From positions 1,984,001 to 2,048,000 of the forward strand of contig NZ_LN868938.1 of the NCBI RefSeq assembly GCF_001182745.1: 64,000 bases of DNA, in the 5' to 3' direction. The position numbers and the translations under genes are program-made. The notes under the pieces were generated by a model that had not been told where the DNA came from, ran no database searches, and saw only the letters and a program-made list of their open reading frames with translations. This document shows, in pieces, positions 15,543-24,110 of the stretch (within the stretch, counting starts at the first letter, position 1; every line of letters starts with the position of its first letter). Source of the stretch: Nocardia farcinica (lineage in GTDB: Bacteria; Actinomycetota; Actinomycetes; Mycobacteriales; Mycobacteriaceae).

Positions 15543-16886
15543 ATGGCCATCCACACCGCCCTCGCCCCCGAGACGGCCACCGACACCCTCACCGAACTGG
15601 CCCGCGCCACCGGCACCCGCTACATCCTGGCGCTGTTCGTCACCCTGACCGGCAAGCCCTGCGCCAAACTCGTGCCGGTGGAGGCCGCCGACCGGCTCGC
15701 CGCCGGTGGCGCCGGATTCGCCGGTTACGCGGCGGGCACCCTGGGCCAGCAGCCCCGCGATCCCGATCTGATCGCCATCCCCGACCCGGCCTCGTTCACC
15801 CCGATCCCGTTCGTGCGGCCGGGGCTGGCGCTGGTGCACTGCGATCCGCACGTGGACGGGGCGCCCTGGCCGTACGCGCCGCGCGTGATCCTGGCCGCCA
15901 CGCTGGCCCGTGCCGCCGCACGGGGCCTCACCGTCAACGTCGGCGCCGAGGTGGAGTACTTCCTCGTCGACCGCGACGGCGACGGGCGGCTGCGCACCGC
16001 CGACCGCGCCGACACCAGCAGCCAGCCCTGCTACGACGCCCGCGACGTCACCCGCATGTACGACCACCTCACCGAGGTGTCGGCGGCCATGAACACCCTC
16101 GGCTGGGGCAACTACGCCAGCGACCACGAGGACGCCAACGGCCAGTTCGAGCAGAACTTCGACTACGCCGACGCGATGACCACCGCCGACCGCGTGATCA
16201 CCGCCCGCTACCTGCTGTCGGTGATCGCCGAGAAGCGCGGCATGCGCGCCACTTTCATGCCCAAGCCGTTCACCGACCGCACCGGCTCCGGCATGCACCT
16301 GCACATGTCGCTGTGGAACGCGACGGGCCCGCTGTTCCCCGACCCCGCCGACGGCCGTGGTCTCGGCATGTCGGCGACCGCCTACGCGTTCATCGCGGGC
16401 ATCCTCGAACACGCCTGTGCGTTGCAGGGCGTGCTCGCGCCGACGGTGAACTCCTACAAGCGCCTCGGCGCCACCGCCACCGCCAGCGGTGCCACCTGGT
16501 CACCGCGCTACGCCAGTTACGGCGGCAACGACCGCACCCACTACCTGCGGGTGCCCGACCCGCACCGGGTGGAACTGCGCGGCGGCGACGGCTCCGCCAA
16601 CCCCTACCTCGCCGTCGCCGCCGCACTGGCCGCCGGTCTCGACGGCGTCGACCGCGCGCTCGATCCCGGTGCGCCGGGCGCAGGCGCACGCCACGGCGAC
16701 ATGCTGCCGATGACCCTGCTGCACGCGATGGACGCCCTCGACGCCGACCCGGTGATCAGCGCCGCGCTCGACGGCGCGGGCCCCGGCGTGGCGGCCTATT
16801 TCAGCAGGCTCAAGCGCGAGGAGTTCTTCGCCTGGCACAACACGGTCTCGGCCTGGGAGATCGACCACTACCTCACCGCCTTCTGA
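15543..16886 (+). CDS. glnT: type III glutamine synthetase-like ligase (GlnT), probable gamma-glutamylmethylamide synthetase
   Basis: A 447-residue member of the GlnT group of glutamine synthetases, which includes gamma-glutamylmethylamide synthetase GmaS. Metal and substrate motifs are present: VGAEVEYFLVDRDGDG, ANGQFEQNFDYADA, KRGMRATFMPKPF, GSGMHLHMSLWN and PTVNSYKRLGATATASGATW with the Arg loop near VELRGGDGSANPYLA. In this context it would join glutamate to methylamine using ATP. It lies 41 bp after the FAD oxidase and 31 bp before mgsA, with GGAG six bases before ATG. Glutamine or ethanolamide formation is the alternative. Confidence 0.87.
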   Translation: MAIHTALAPETATDTLTELARATGTRYILALFVTLTGKPCAKLVPVEAADRLAAGGAGFAGYAAGTLGQQPRDPDLIAIPDPASFTPIPFVRPGLALVHCDPHVDGAPWPYAPRVILAATLARAAARGLTVNVGAEVEYFLVDRDGDGRLRTADRADTSSQPCYDARDVTRMYDHLTEVSAAMNTLGWGNYASDHEDANGQFEQNFDYADAMTTADRVITARYLLSVIAEKRGMRATFMPKPFTDRTGSGMHLHMSLWNATGPLFPDPADGRGLGMSATAYAFIAGILEHACALQGVLAPTVNSYKRLGATATASGATWSPRYASYGGNDRTHYLRVPDPHRVELRGGDGSANPYLAVAAALAAGLDGVDRALDPGAPGAGARHGDMLPMTLLHAMDALDADPVISAALDGAGPGVAAYFSRLKREEFFAWHNTVSAWEIDHYLTAF

Positions 16887-16917
16887 GGCGAAACACTCGA
16901 CCCTGCAAGGAGTTCCC

Positions 16918-17817
16918 ATGTGCGGAATAGTCGGGCTGCATCTGCGCGACGCGACCCTCTATCCCCGGCTCGGCGCGCTGCTCACCGGCATGCTCGACCA
17001 GCTGTGCGACCGCGGCCCCGATTCGGCGGGCATGGCCGTCTACGGTGACCCCACCTGGTCACCACCCGGCGAGTCGACGGTATCGCTGCTGGACGCGGGC
17101 CTGCCCGCCGCCGACCTGGCCGCTCGGCTGACCGCGGCGCTGGGCGTGCCGGTCACCGGTCTCGACCTCGCGCCCACCACGGTGCTGCACGCACCGCTCG
17201 ACGCCGCCGCGCTGAGCGCGGCCGTGCCGGACATCGCCCCGCACGCCCGGGTGATCGGCTTCGGCACCGATCTGACGGTGCTCAAGGGCGTCGGCCATCC
17301 CACCGCGCTGGCGCACCGCTTCGGACTGCCCGCCGCCGCGGGCTGGCAGGGCGTCGCGCACACCAGGATGGCGACCGAATCCGCGGTCACCGCCGCCGGT
17401 TCGCACCCCTTCTCGGTCGGGCCGGACCAGTGCCTGGTGCACAACGGCTCGTTCAGCAACCACCGCAGCGTCCAGCACGAACTGCGCCGCGCGGGCGTGG
17501 TGTTCGACAGCGACAACGACACCGAGGTCGGCGCGCGGTTCATCGCCGCGCAGCTGGCCCACGGCGTGGACCTGGAGAAGGCGCTGACACTGCTCAACGA
17601 ACGGTTCGACGGCTTCTACACGCTGCTGGTCGCCGACTCCGAATCCTTCGCCGTCGTGCGCGATCCCATCGCCTGCAAACCCGCCGTGGTCGCCGAGACC
17701 GACCGCTGGGTGGCGATGGCCTCGGAGTATCGCGCGCTGGCCGATCTCCCCGGCGTCGCCGACGCCCACATCTTCGAACCCGAACCGGAAGAGGTCTACC
17801 TATGGCACCGGCAGTGA
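16918..17817 (+). CDS. mgsA: class II glutamine amidotransferase, N-methylglutamate synthase subunit A (GlxB-like)
   Basis: A 299-residue Ntn-hydrolase beginning MCGIVGLHLRD, where Cys2 becomes the nucleophile once Met is removed. The amidotransferase signatures DRGPDSAGMAVYG, HTRMATES, HPFSVGPDQCLVHNGSFSNH and DTEVGARFIA are all present. It would hydrolyse gamma-glutamylmethylamide, releasing methylamine that is channelled to the synthase subunits. AAGGAG precedes the ATG by five bases. Its last 16 bp overlap the start of mgsB. Confidence 0.87.
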   Translation: MCGIVGLHLRDATLYPRLGALLTGMLDQLCDRGPDSAGMAVYGDPTWSPPGESTVSLLDAGLPAADLAARLTAALGVPVTGLDLAPTTVLHAPLDAAALSAAVPDIAPHARVIGFGTDLTVLKGVGHPTALAHRFGLPAAAGWQGVAHTRMATESAVTAAGSHPFSVGPDQCLVHNGSFSNHRSVQHELRRAGVVFDSDNDTEVGARFIAAQLAHGVDLEKALTLLNERFDGFYTLLVADSESFAVVRDPIACKPAVVAETDRWVAMASEYRALADLPGVADAHIFEPEPEEVYLWHRQ

Positions 17818-18503
17818 GCACCGTCGCCCCCGTCCGTCTCGACGTCACCGCGTCCGGTGTCCGCGAGATCAACGCCCTGCTGCACGGCCCCGACGCGCCG
17901 CGGCGGCTCACCCTCACCGAGCCGCGCGGCGCGCACGCCCTGGCCTGCGGGCTCACCGACGACCTCGAGGTCACCGTCGAGGGCCACGTCGGCTACTACT
18001 GCGCGGGCATGAACCAGCGCGCGTCGGTGACCGTGCGCGGCAACGCCGGGGTGGGGGTGGCCGAGAACATGATGTCGGGCACCGTCCGGGTCACCGGCGA
18101 CGCCTCCCAGTCGGCGGGCGCGACCGCGCACGGCGGGCTGCTGGTGATCGAAGGCAACGCCGCGGCCCGCTGCGGTATCTCGATGAAGGGTGTCGACATC
18201 GTGGTCGGTGGCGACATCGGGCACATGAGCGCGTTCATGGGGCAGGCCGGACGGTTGGTCGTCTGCGGGGACGCCGGTGAGGCGCTGGGCGATTCGCTCT
18301 ACGAGGCGCGCCTCTACGTGCGCGGCACGGTCGCTTCGCTCGGCGCGGACTGCGTGGCCAAGCCGATGCGTGCCGAGCACCTGGCCGAACTGCGCGACCT
18401 GCTCGCCGCCGCGGGCTTCGACGCCGACCCGGCCGATTTCACCCGCTACGGCTCGGCCCGCACCCTCTACAACTTCCACGTCGACAACGCCGGCGCGTAC
18501 TGA
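17802..18503 (+). CDS. mgsB: GXGXG-domain protein, N-methylglutamate synthase subunit B (GlxC/GltB domain 3-like)
   Basis: A 233-residue beta-helix equivalent to the C-terminal domain of glutamate synthase large subunit. Repeating G-x-G-x-G turns are clear: GHVGYYCAGMNQRASVTVRG, AGVGVAENMMSGTVRVTGDA, ATAHGGLLVIEGNAAARCGI, VDIVVGGDIGHMSAFMGQAG. The domain forms the structural core between amidotransferase and FMN subunits. It overlaps mgsA by 16 bp and is 13 bp before mgsC, so the three are made together. Confidence 0.87.
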   Translation: MAPAVSTVAPVRLDVTASGVREINALLHGPDAPRRLTLTEPRGAHALACGLTDDLEVTVEGHVGYYCAGMNQRASVTVRGNAGVGVAENMMSGTVRVTGDASQSAGATAHGGLLVIEGNAAARCGISMKGVDIVVGGDIGHMSAFMGQAGRLVVCGDAGEALGDSLYEARLYVRGTVASLGADCVAKPMRAEHLAELRDLLAAAGFDADPADFTRYGSARTLYNFHVDNAGAY

Positions 18504-18516
18504 TCAGGAGCAGCCC

Positions 18517-19845
18517 ATGACCACCCTGCCCGACCCCACCCTGCGCGAATCGGCCACCTTCCCGCGCGCCGTCATCGCCGAGATCCAGCGCGCCGCCGAG
18601 ACCGGTATCTACGACATCCGCGGCTGGGGCGCCAAACGCCCGCTGCCGCACTTCGACGATCTGCTCTTCCTCGGCGCCTCCATGTCCCGCTACCCGCTCG
18701 AGGGCTACCGGGAACGCTGCGACACCGACGTGGTGCTCGGCGACCGGCACGCCAAGTTCCCCCTGCACCTCGACATCCCGATCACGATCGCGGGCATGAG
18801 CTTCGGTGCGCTCTCCGGCGCGGCCAAGGAGGCACTGGGCCGCGGGGCCAGCGAGGTGGGCACCTCGACCACCACCGGCGACGGCGGCATGACGCCCGAG
18901 GAGCGTGGACAGTCCAAACACCTCGTCTACCAATATCTTCCGTCCCGCTACGGCATGAACCCCGACGATCTGCGCAAGGCCGACGCGATCGAGATCGTGC
19001 TCGGCCAGGGCGCCAAACCGGGCGGCGGCGGCATGCTGCTCGGCCAGAAGATCACCGAACGGGTGGCGCGCATGCGCACCCTGCCGCAGGGCGTCGACCA
19101 GCGCTCGGCCTGCCGCCACCCGGACTGGACCGGGCCCGACGACCTGGCGATCAAGATCGTCGAACTGCGCGAGATCACCGAATGGGAGAAGCCGATCTAC
19201 GTCAAGGTCGGCGCCACCCGCACCTACTACGACGTCAAGCTCGCGGTGAAGGCGGGCGCGGACGTGATCGTGGTCGACGGCATGCAGGGCGGCACCGCCG
19301 CGACCCAGGACGTGTTCATCGAACACGTGGGCATCCCCACCCTGGCCGCCCTCCCGCAGGCGGTTCAGGCGTTGCAGGAACTGGGCGTGCACCGCCGCGT
19401 GCAACTGATCGTCTCCGGCGGCATCCGCAGCGGCGCCGACGTGGCCAAGGCGATGGCGCTGGGCGCCGACGCCGTCGCCATCGGCACCGCCGCGCTGATC
19501 GCGCTGGGCGACAACAGTCCCCGCTACGCCGACCAGTACGCCGCGCTCGGGTCCGCGGCCGGGTTCTACGACGACTTCCAGGACGGCCGCGACCCGGCGG
19601 GCATCACCACCCAGGACCCCGAACTGGCCCGCAACCTCGACCCGGTCGCGGCGGGCCGCCGCCTCGCCAACTATCTGCGGGTCCTCACCATGGAGGCGCA
19701 GACGTTGGCCAGGGCCTGCGGCAAATCCCACCTGCGCAATCTCGAACCCGAGGACCTGGTCGCGCTGACCGTGGAGTCGGCGGCGATGGCGCGGGTGCCG
19801 CTGGCGGGCACCGGCTGGATTCCCGGCCGGCCCGGACAGCACTGA
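18517..19845 (+). CDS. mgsC: FMN-binding glutamate synthase-type subunit, N-methylglutamate synthase subunit C (GlxD-like)
   Basis: A 442-residue FMN/iron-sulfur TIM-barrel matching the synthase domain of GltB. Motifs include IAGMSFGALSGAAKEALGRG, STTTGDGGMTPEERGQ, IEIVLGQGAKPGGGGMLLGQ and VDGMQGGTAATQDVF, and near the C-terminus VSGGIRSGADVAKAMALGAD. Fe-S cysteines are suggested by RSACRHPDW and ARACGKSHLRN. It would condense the released methylamine with 2-oxoglutarate and reduce it to N-methylglutamate. It sits 9 bp before the amidohydrolase gene. Confidence 0.88.
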   Translation: MTTLPDPTLRESATFPRAVIAEIQRAAETGIYDIRGWGAKRPLPHFDDLLFLGASMSRYPLEGYRERCDTDVVLGDRHAKFPLHLDIPITIAGMSFGALSGAAKEALGRGASEVGTSTTTGDGGMTPEERGQSKHLVYQYLPSRYGMNPDDLRKADAIEIVLGQGAKPGGGGMLLGQKITERVARMRTLPQGVDQRSACRHPDWTGPDDLAIKIVELREITEWEKPIYVKVGATRTYYDVKLAVKAGADVIVVDGMQGGTAATQDVFIEHVGIPTLAALPQAVQALQELGVHRRVQLIVSGGIRSGADVAKAMALGADAVAIGTAALIALGDNSPRYADQYAALGSAAGFYDDFQDGRDPAGITTQDPELARNLDPVAAGRRLANYLRVLTMEAQTLARACGKSHLRNLEPEDLVALTVESAAMARVPLAGTGWIPGRPGQH

Positions 19846-19854
19846 GGAGTGACG

Positions 19855-21081
19855 ATGACCTTCGACGCGCTCTGGGACTCGATCCGCGAGGTCGGCAGGC
19901 ACCCGGGCACCGGCGGCTACCGCCGGTTCGCCTGGACCGACGCCGATCTCACGCTGCGGGAGTGGTTCACCGGCTGCGCCACCCAGCGCGGCATGGACGT
20001 GGAACAGGACCGCAACGGCAACCTGTGGGCCTGGTGGTTGCCGCCGGGACACACCGGTGAACCGCGCGACGCCTTCGTCACCGGATCGCATCTGGACTCC
20101 GTGCCCGACGGCGGCGCCTACGACGGCCCGCTCGGGGTGGTCTCGGCGTTCGCCGCGGTCGACCTGCTGCGCGAACGCGGCATCGTGCCCACCCGGCCGG
20201 TCGCGGTCACCGCGTTCTCCGACGAGGAGGGTGCCCGGTTCGGGGTGGCCTGTGTCGGTTCGCAATTGAGCACCGGCGCGCTCGCCCCGGCCCGTGCGCT
20301 CGGGTTGCGCGACGCCGACGGCATCACCCTCGCCGAGGCGCTGACCGCGGCGGGCCGCGAGCCACGGCATCTCGGCCCCGACCCCGCGCTCACCGAGCGG
20401 GTGGGGGTGTTCGTGGAACTGCATGTCGAGCAGGGCCGCGCGTTGGACCTGGTGGATCGCCCGGTGGCGGTGGCCTCCTCGATCTGGCCGCACGGGCGGT
20501 GGCTGTTCCGGTTCACCGGCGAGGCCAACCACGCGGGCGCCACCCGCCTGGCCGACCGCCACGACCCGATGCTCGCCTTCGCCGCCTCGGTGCACAGCGC
20601 GCGGCAGGCGGCCCAATTGCACGACGCGGTCGCGACCTTCGGCAAACTGCGCGTGCTGCCCAACGGCGCCAACGCGATTCCCTCGGAGGTGCTGGCCTGG
20701 CTCGACGCCCGCGCCGCCGACGAGGTCACCCTCGACGCGCTCGTCGCGCACATCGCCGAGGCGGCGCGCAAGCACGCCGAAGCCGACGGGGTCACCGTCG
20801 AGCTGGAGACCGAATCGCTGACCCCGATCGTGGAGTTCCCGGCCGGGCCGCGCGCCCGGATCACCCGCGCGCTGTCCCGGCTCGGTGAGATCCCGGTGCT
20901 GCCCACCGCCGCGGGCCACGACGCGGGCATCCTCTCCGCCCGCGTCCCCACCGCCATGCTGTTCGTCCGCAACCCGACCGGCATCTCGCACTCCCCCGCC
21001 GAGTACGCCACCCCCGAGGACTGCCGGACCGGTGCGCGGGCGCTGGCGGACGTGATGGGTGAGTGGGTGGCCGCGGGCTGA
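19855..21081 (+). CDS. Zn-dependent amidohydrolase, hydantoinase/carbamoylase (AllC-like, M20) family
   Basis: A 408-residue M20-fold enzyme of the allantoate amidohydrolase / N-carbamoyl-amino-acid hydrolase group. Metal ligands are visible in GSHLDSVPDGGAYDGPLG, AFSDEEGARFG and FVELHVEQG, with a later GHDAGILS and PTGISHSPAEYA. It removes a carbamoyl or similar N-acyl group from an amino acid. ATG 19855 is used because GAGGAG lies six bases upstream; GTG 19849 is in frame. Being last in the mgs operon, it may recycle an N-carbamoyl or N-formyl by-product of the pathway, or open a second route such as creatinine or hydantoin use. This is an inference. Confidence 0.83.
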   Translation: MTFDALWDSIREVGRHPGTGGYRRFAWTDADLTLREWFTGCATQRGMDVEQDRNGNLWAWWLPPGHTGEPRDAFVTGSHLDSVPDGGAYDGPLGVVSAFAAVDLLRERGIVPTRPVAVTAFSDEEGARFGVACVGSQLSTGALAPARALGLRDADGITLAEALTAAGREPRHLGPDPALTERVGVFVELHVEQGRALDLVDRPVAVASSIWPHGRWLFRFTGEANHAGATRLADRHDPMLAFAASVHSARQAAQLHDAVATFGKLRVLPNGANAIPSEVLAWLDARAADEVTLDALVAHIAEAARKHAEADGVTVELETESLTPIVEFPAGPRARITRALSRLGEIPVLPTAAGHDAGILSARVPTAMLFVRNPTGISHSPAEYATPEDCRTGARALADVMGEWVAAG

Positions 21082-21215
21082 GCGGCGGGGCACCGGCGAA
21101 ACCGGCCGGTATGGTGACCCGGGACCGTCGATTGCCTCGGCCGCGACCGGCGCCCGGTTCGCCTCGTCCGATCGAGTGCAGTCGAGCAGACGCATCGATC
21201 GGCCGGGAGGACGAC

Positions 21216-22646
21216 GTGGTGGACCGACCGCGCCCACGCTGGGCTCTCATCGGCGCCCCCGGCCGGGCCCGCCGGTCCTTCGCGGCGCCCGCGCCGCACG
21301 CGCTGCCCGCCCCTCGGCATCCGGCACGGCTGGTGGTCTGCGGCTTCGCCGCCGCGACCGCGCTCGGCACGCTGCTGCTGATGCTCCCGGTCGCGGCCGA
21401 GTCCCGTACGGTGACCGCACCGGTGACCGCGTTGTTCACCGCGGTGTCGGCGGTGTGCGTGACCGGCCTGGTGGTGGTGGACACCGAAAGCCACTGGTCG
21501 CTGTTCGGGGAGCTGGTGATCCTGGGACTGGTCCAGGTGGGCGCCCTGGGCATCATGACGGTGGCCTCGCTGTTCGGGCTGCTCGTCGCCCGGCGGATGG
21601 GGCTGCGGATGCAGCTGATCGCCCAGACCGAGACCAAGACCGTGCGGCTCGGCGAGATCCGCCGCGTCGTGATCGGCGTCCTGCGGATGAGCCTGCTGGT
21701 CGAGGCGGTGGTCGCGACCGCGCTGACCGCACGGTTTCTGTTCGGCTATGACGAGCCGTGGTGGCGCGCGGCCTATCTGGGCATCTTCCACGCGGTCTCG
21801 GCCTACACCAACGCCGGATTCGTGCTGTTCACCGACAGCCTGGTCGGCTTCGCCGCCGATCCGTGGATCATGGTCCCGATCACCGTGGCCTTCGTCGTCG
21901 GCGGTCTGGGCTTCCCGGTCGTCCTCGAGGTCGGCCGGTCCCTGCGGCGCAGCGCCCGCCGCGGTGTCGCGCACTGGTCGCTGCACACCCGCATCACCCT
22001 CGTCACCTACGGGGTGCTGGCGGTGGCGGGCATCCTCGCCATCACCCTGCTCGAATGGACCAACCCCGCCACGCTCGGCCCGCTGGGTCTGCCGGACAAG
22101 CTGCTCGTCGGCGGCTTCCACGGCCTGTCCCCGCGCACGTCCGGATTCAACGCCGTCGACGTCGGCGCGATGCATTCCGCGACGCTGTTGATCACCGACG
22201 CGCTGATGTTCATCGGCGGCGGCAGCGCGGGCACCGCGGGCGGCATCAAGGTCACCACGTTCGCGCTGCTCGCCTTCGTGATCGTCGCCGAGATCCGGGG
22301 CGAGCCGACCGTGCACGTGATGAACCGCAGGCTGGCCGCCGAGGTGCAGCGGCAGGCGATCACGGTGGCACTGCTCGGCGTGGGCACGGTCGTCGCGGGC
22401 ACGGTCACCCTGCTGACGATCACCGGCATGGCACTGGACGCGGTGCTGTTCGAGGTGGTCTCGGCCTTCGGCACGGTCGGCCTGTCCACCGGCATCACCG
22501 CCGAACTCTCCGACCCCGCCCGTATGGTCGTGATCGTGTTGATGTTCATCGGCAGGCTCGGCCCCATCACGTTGGCCACCGCGCTGGCGCTGCGGACCCG
22601 GCGCCGCCGCTACGAGCTACCGGAGGAGCGCCCCATTGTCGGGTAG
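21216..22646 (+). CDS. TrkH/KtrB family potassium transporter
   Basis: A 476-residue K+ translocating subunit with four membrane-pore-membrane repeats. The four selectivity-filter loops are AVSAVCVTGL, AVSAYTNAGF, LSPRTSGFNA and SAFGTVGLSTG, each with the filter glycine. Start GTG 21216 lies five bases after GGGAGG; a longer frame begins inside the upstream gene and is less likely. The 3' end overlaps the TrkA gene by 11 bp, so the two are coupled. Sodium or membrane potential drives uptake in this family. Confidence 0.92.
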   Translation: MVDRPRPRWALIGAPGRARRSFAAPAPHALPAPRHPARLVVCGFAAATALGTLLLMLPVAAESRTVTAPVTALFTAVSAVCVTGLVVVDTESHWSLFGELVILGLVQVGALGIMTVASLFGLLVARRMGLRMQLIAQTETKTVRLGEIRRVVIGVLRMSLLVEAVVATALTARFLFGYDEPWWRAAYLGIFHAVSAYTNAGFVLFTDSLVGFAADPWIMVPITVAFVVGGLGFPVVLEVGRSLRRSARRGVAHWSLHTRITLVTYGVLAVAGILAITLLEWTNPATLGPLGLPDKLLVGGFHGLSPRTSGFNAVDVGAMHSATLLITDALMFIGGGSAGTAGGIKVTTFALLAFVIVAEIRGEPTVHVMNRRLAAEVQRQAITVALLGVGTVVAGTVTLLTITGMALDAVLFEVVSAFGTVGLSTGITAELSDPARMVVIVLMFIGRLGPITLATALALRTRRRRYELPEERPIVG

Positions 22647-23307
22647 ACCACGCAAGCCCGAGACCCGCGTCGTCGTGATCGGGCTGGGCCGGTTCGGCAG
22701 CGCGCTGGCCCGCGAACTCGTCACCCACGGCACGGAAGTGCTGGCGCTGGACGCCAATCCGGCGGTGGTGCAGCAGTACGCCGACGAGTTCACCCACGTC
22801 TCGGCCGTCGACACCACCGACGCCGAAGCACTCGCCCAGTTGGGGGTGCCCGACTTCCCGCACGCCGTGGTCGGCATCGGCTCGAACATGGAGGCCAGCA
22901 TCCTCACCACCTCCCTGCTGTCGGACTTCGCGATCCCGCGGATCTGGGCCAAGGCGACCAGCCGCCGACACGGCCAGATCCTCGAACGCGTCGGCGCGCA
23001 CCATGTGGTGCTGCCCGAACACGACATGGGCGAACGCGTCGCGCACCTGGTGACCGGGCGGATGATCGACTACATCGAGTTCGACGCCGATTACGCGATG
23101 GCCAAGACCACCGCCCCGGCGATGAGCATCGGCAAGACCCTCACCGCAAGCGGCCTGCGCAAGCGCTACGACATCACCGTGGTCGCCATCAAACACCGCG
23201 GCGGCGAATTCACCTACGCGACACCGGAGACGATCGTCGCGGCCGGCGACGAACTCATCGTCTCCGGCCGCATCGACGAGGTCGAACGCTTCGCCGACCT
23301 CACCTGA
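22636..23307 (+). CDS. TrkA/KtrA family RCK regulatory subunit
   Basis: A 223-residue RCK protein: RCK-N with Rossmann motif VVVIGLGRFGSALARELVTH and the acidic VLALDANPAVVQQ, then RCK-C (IGKTLTASGLRKRYDITVVA, TIVAAGDELIVSG). It binds nucleotides and gates the TrkH partner encoded just upstream. Start is TTG 22636, 11 bp inside trkH, with GGAGG seven bases before it. It lies 12 bp from the convergent ABC permease end. Confidence 0.9.
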   Translation: MSGRPRKPETRVVVIGLGRFGSALARELVTHGTEVLALDANPAVVQQYADEFTHVSAVDTTDAEALAQLGVPDFPHAVVGIGSNMEASILTTSLLSDFAIPRIWAKATSRRHGQILERVGAHHVVLPEHDMGERVAHLVTGRMIDYIEFDADYAMAKTTAPAMSIGKTLTASGLRKRYDITVVAIKHRGGEFTYATPETIVAAGDELIVSGRIDEVERFADLT

Positions 23308-23318
23308 ACCCGGGGGGT

Positions 23319-24110
23319 TCAGGACCGCAGGTCGCGGCGCTGGAACCGAAGGAATCCGGTCGTCACCAGGACCAGCGCCACCACCACGAGCACCGCGGCG
23401 TCGGCCCACGGCATGCCGTTGCGCAGCGGCTCGGCGCCGATGTAGTAGTGGAACGGCGAGAGGTACTTCAGCCAGTCGGCCCCGATGACGCCCGCGAGAT
23501 TGCCGAGGACATAAGTGAGCACACCCAGTCCGGCGGCCGTCGCCAGCGCGGGCACCCGCTTGCCGAGCGCGGCGCCCAGCCCGATGGCCAACGCGCCGAA
23601 AGTGATGCCGAGCAACGCCAGCTGCACGCACTGGGCGGCGAGCCGACCCACCCCGACCTCGTCGAGGTCGGCCGCGGGCCGCACCGCCAGCATGCCGAGG
23701 AACACCAGCGCCGCGATGGCGATCGCGCCGGTGACCAGTCCGGCGAACCGCTGCACCGCCAGCGACATCCGCCCCAGCGGGTGGGCCAGCAGCAGATCGA
23801 GGTAGCCGGATTCCTCGTCGCCCGCCACCGCGCGGGCCCCGAACGTGACGCCGAAGGCCATCATCAGCAGCGGCAGCAGCAGACCGAACACCGTGGAGCC
23901 GAGATAGCCCGCCGCGGAGGCGAAGTCGTCGAGCCGGAGCGCCTCGCGCATGGCCTCCGGGTAACTCTCGACCATCTCGGCTGTTCCGCCCGCGGACACC
24001 TGCGGATAGAACGCGGCATACATCAGGCCGATCGCCGCGGTGCCCACCGCCCAGGCGATCAGGCCGCGACGGCTGTCGCCGAGGGTGCGGGTGTAGACGT
24101 CAGGCAGCAT
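23319..24110 (-). CDS. ABC-2 type transporter permease
   Basis: A 263-residue permease with about six helices, starting MLPDVYTRTLGDSRRGLIAW. A cytosolic loop after the second helix, AVAGDEESGYLDLLLAHPLG, is typical of ABC-2 permeases paired with drug-resistance-type ATPases. It overlaps the ATPase gene by 11 bp. Substrate unknown; with the GbsR-like regulator it may export a lipid, osmolyte or antibiotic. Confidence 0.85.
   Translation of the reverse strand: MLPDVYTRTLGDSRRGLIAWAVGTAAIGLMYAAFYPQVSAGGTAEMVESYPEAMREALRLDDFASAAGYLGSTVFGLLLPLLMMAFGVTFGARAVAGDEESGYLDLLLAHPLGRMSLAVQRFAGLVTGAIAIAALVFLGMLAVRPAADLDEVGVGRLAAQCVQLALLGITFGALAIGLGAALGKRVPALATAAGLGVLTYVLGNLAGVIGADWLKYLSPFHYYIGAEPLRNGMPWADAAVLVVVALVLVTTGFLRFQRRDLRS

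Noticed and set aside
15543..16886. housekeeping glutamine synthetase
   Set aside because: The sequence is of the GlnT type and lies in an operon with N-methylglutamate synthase subunits, unlike glnA.
18439..21237. 932-codon open frame on the minus strand
   Set aside because: It lies opposite mgsC and the amidohydrolase, which have clear family motifs; the protein is Gly/Arg/Val-rich with no domain. It is an antisense shadow of G+C-rich coding DNA.
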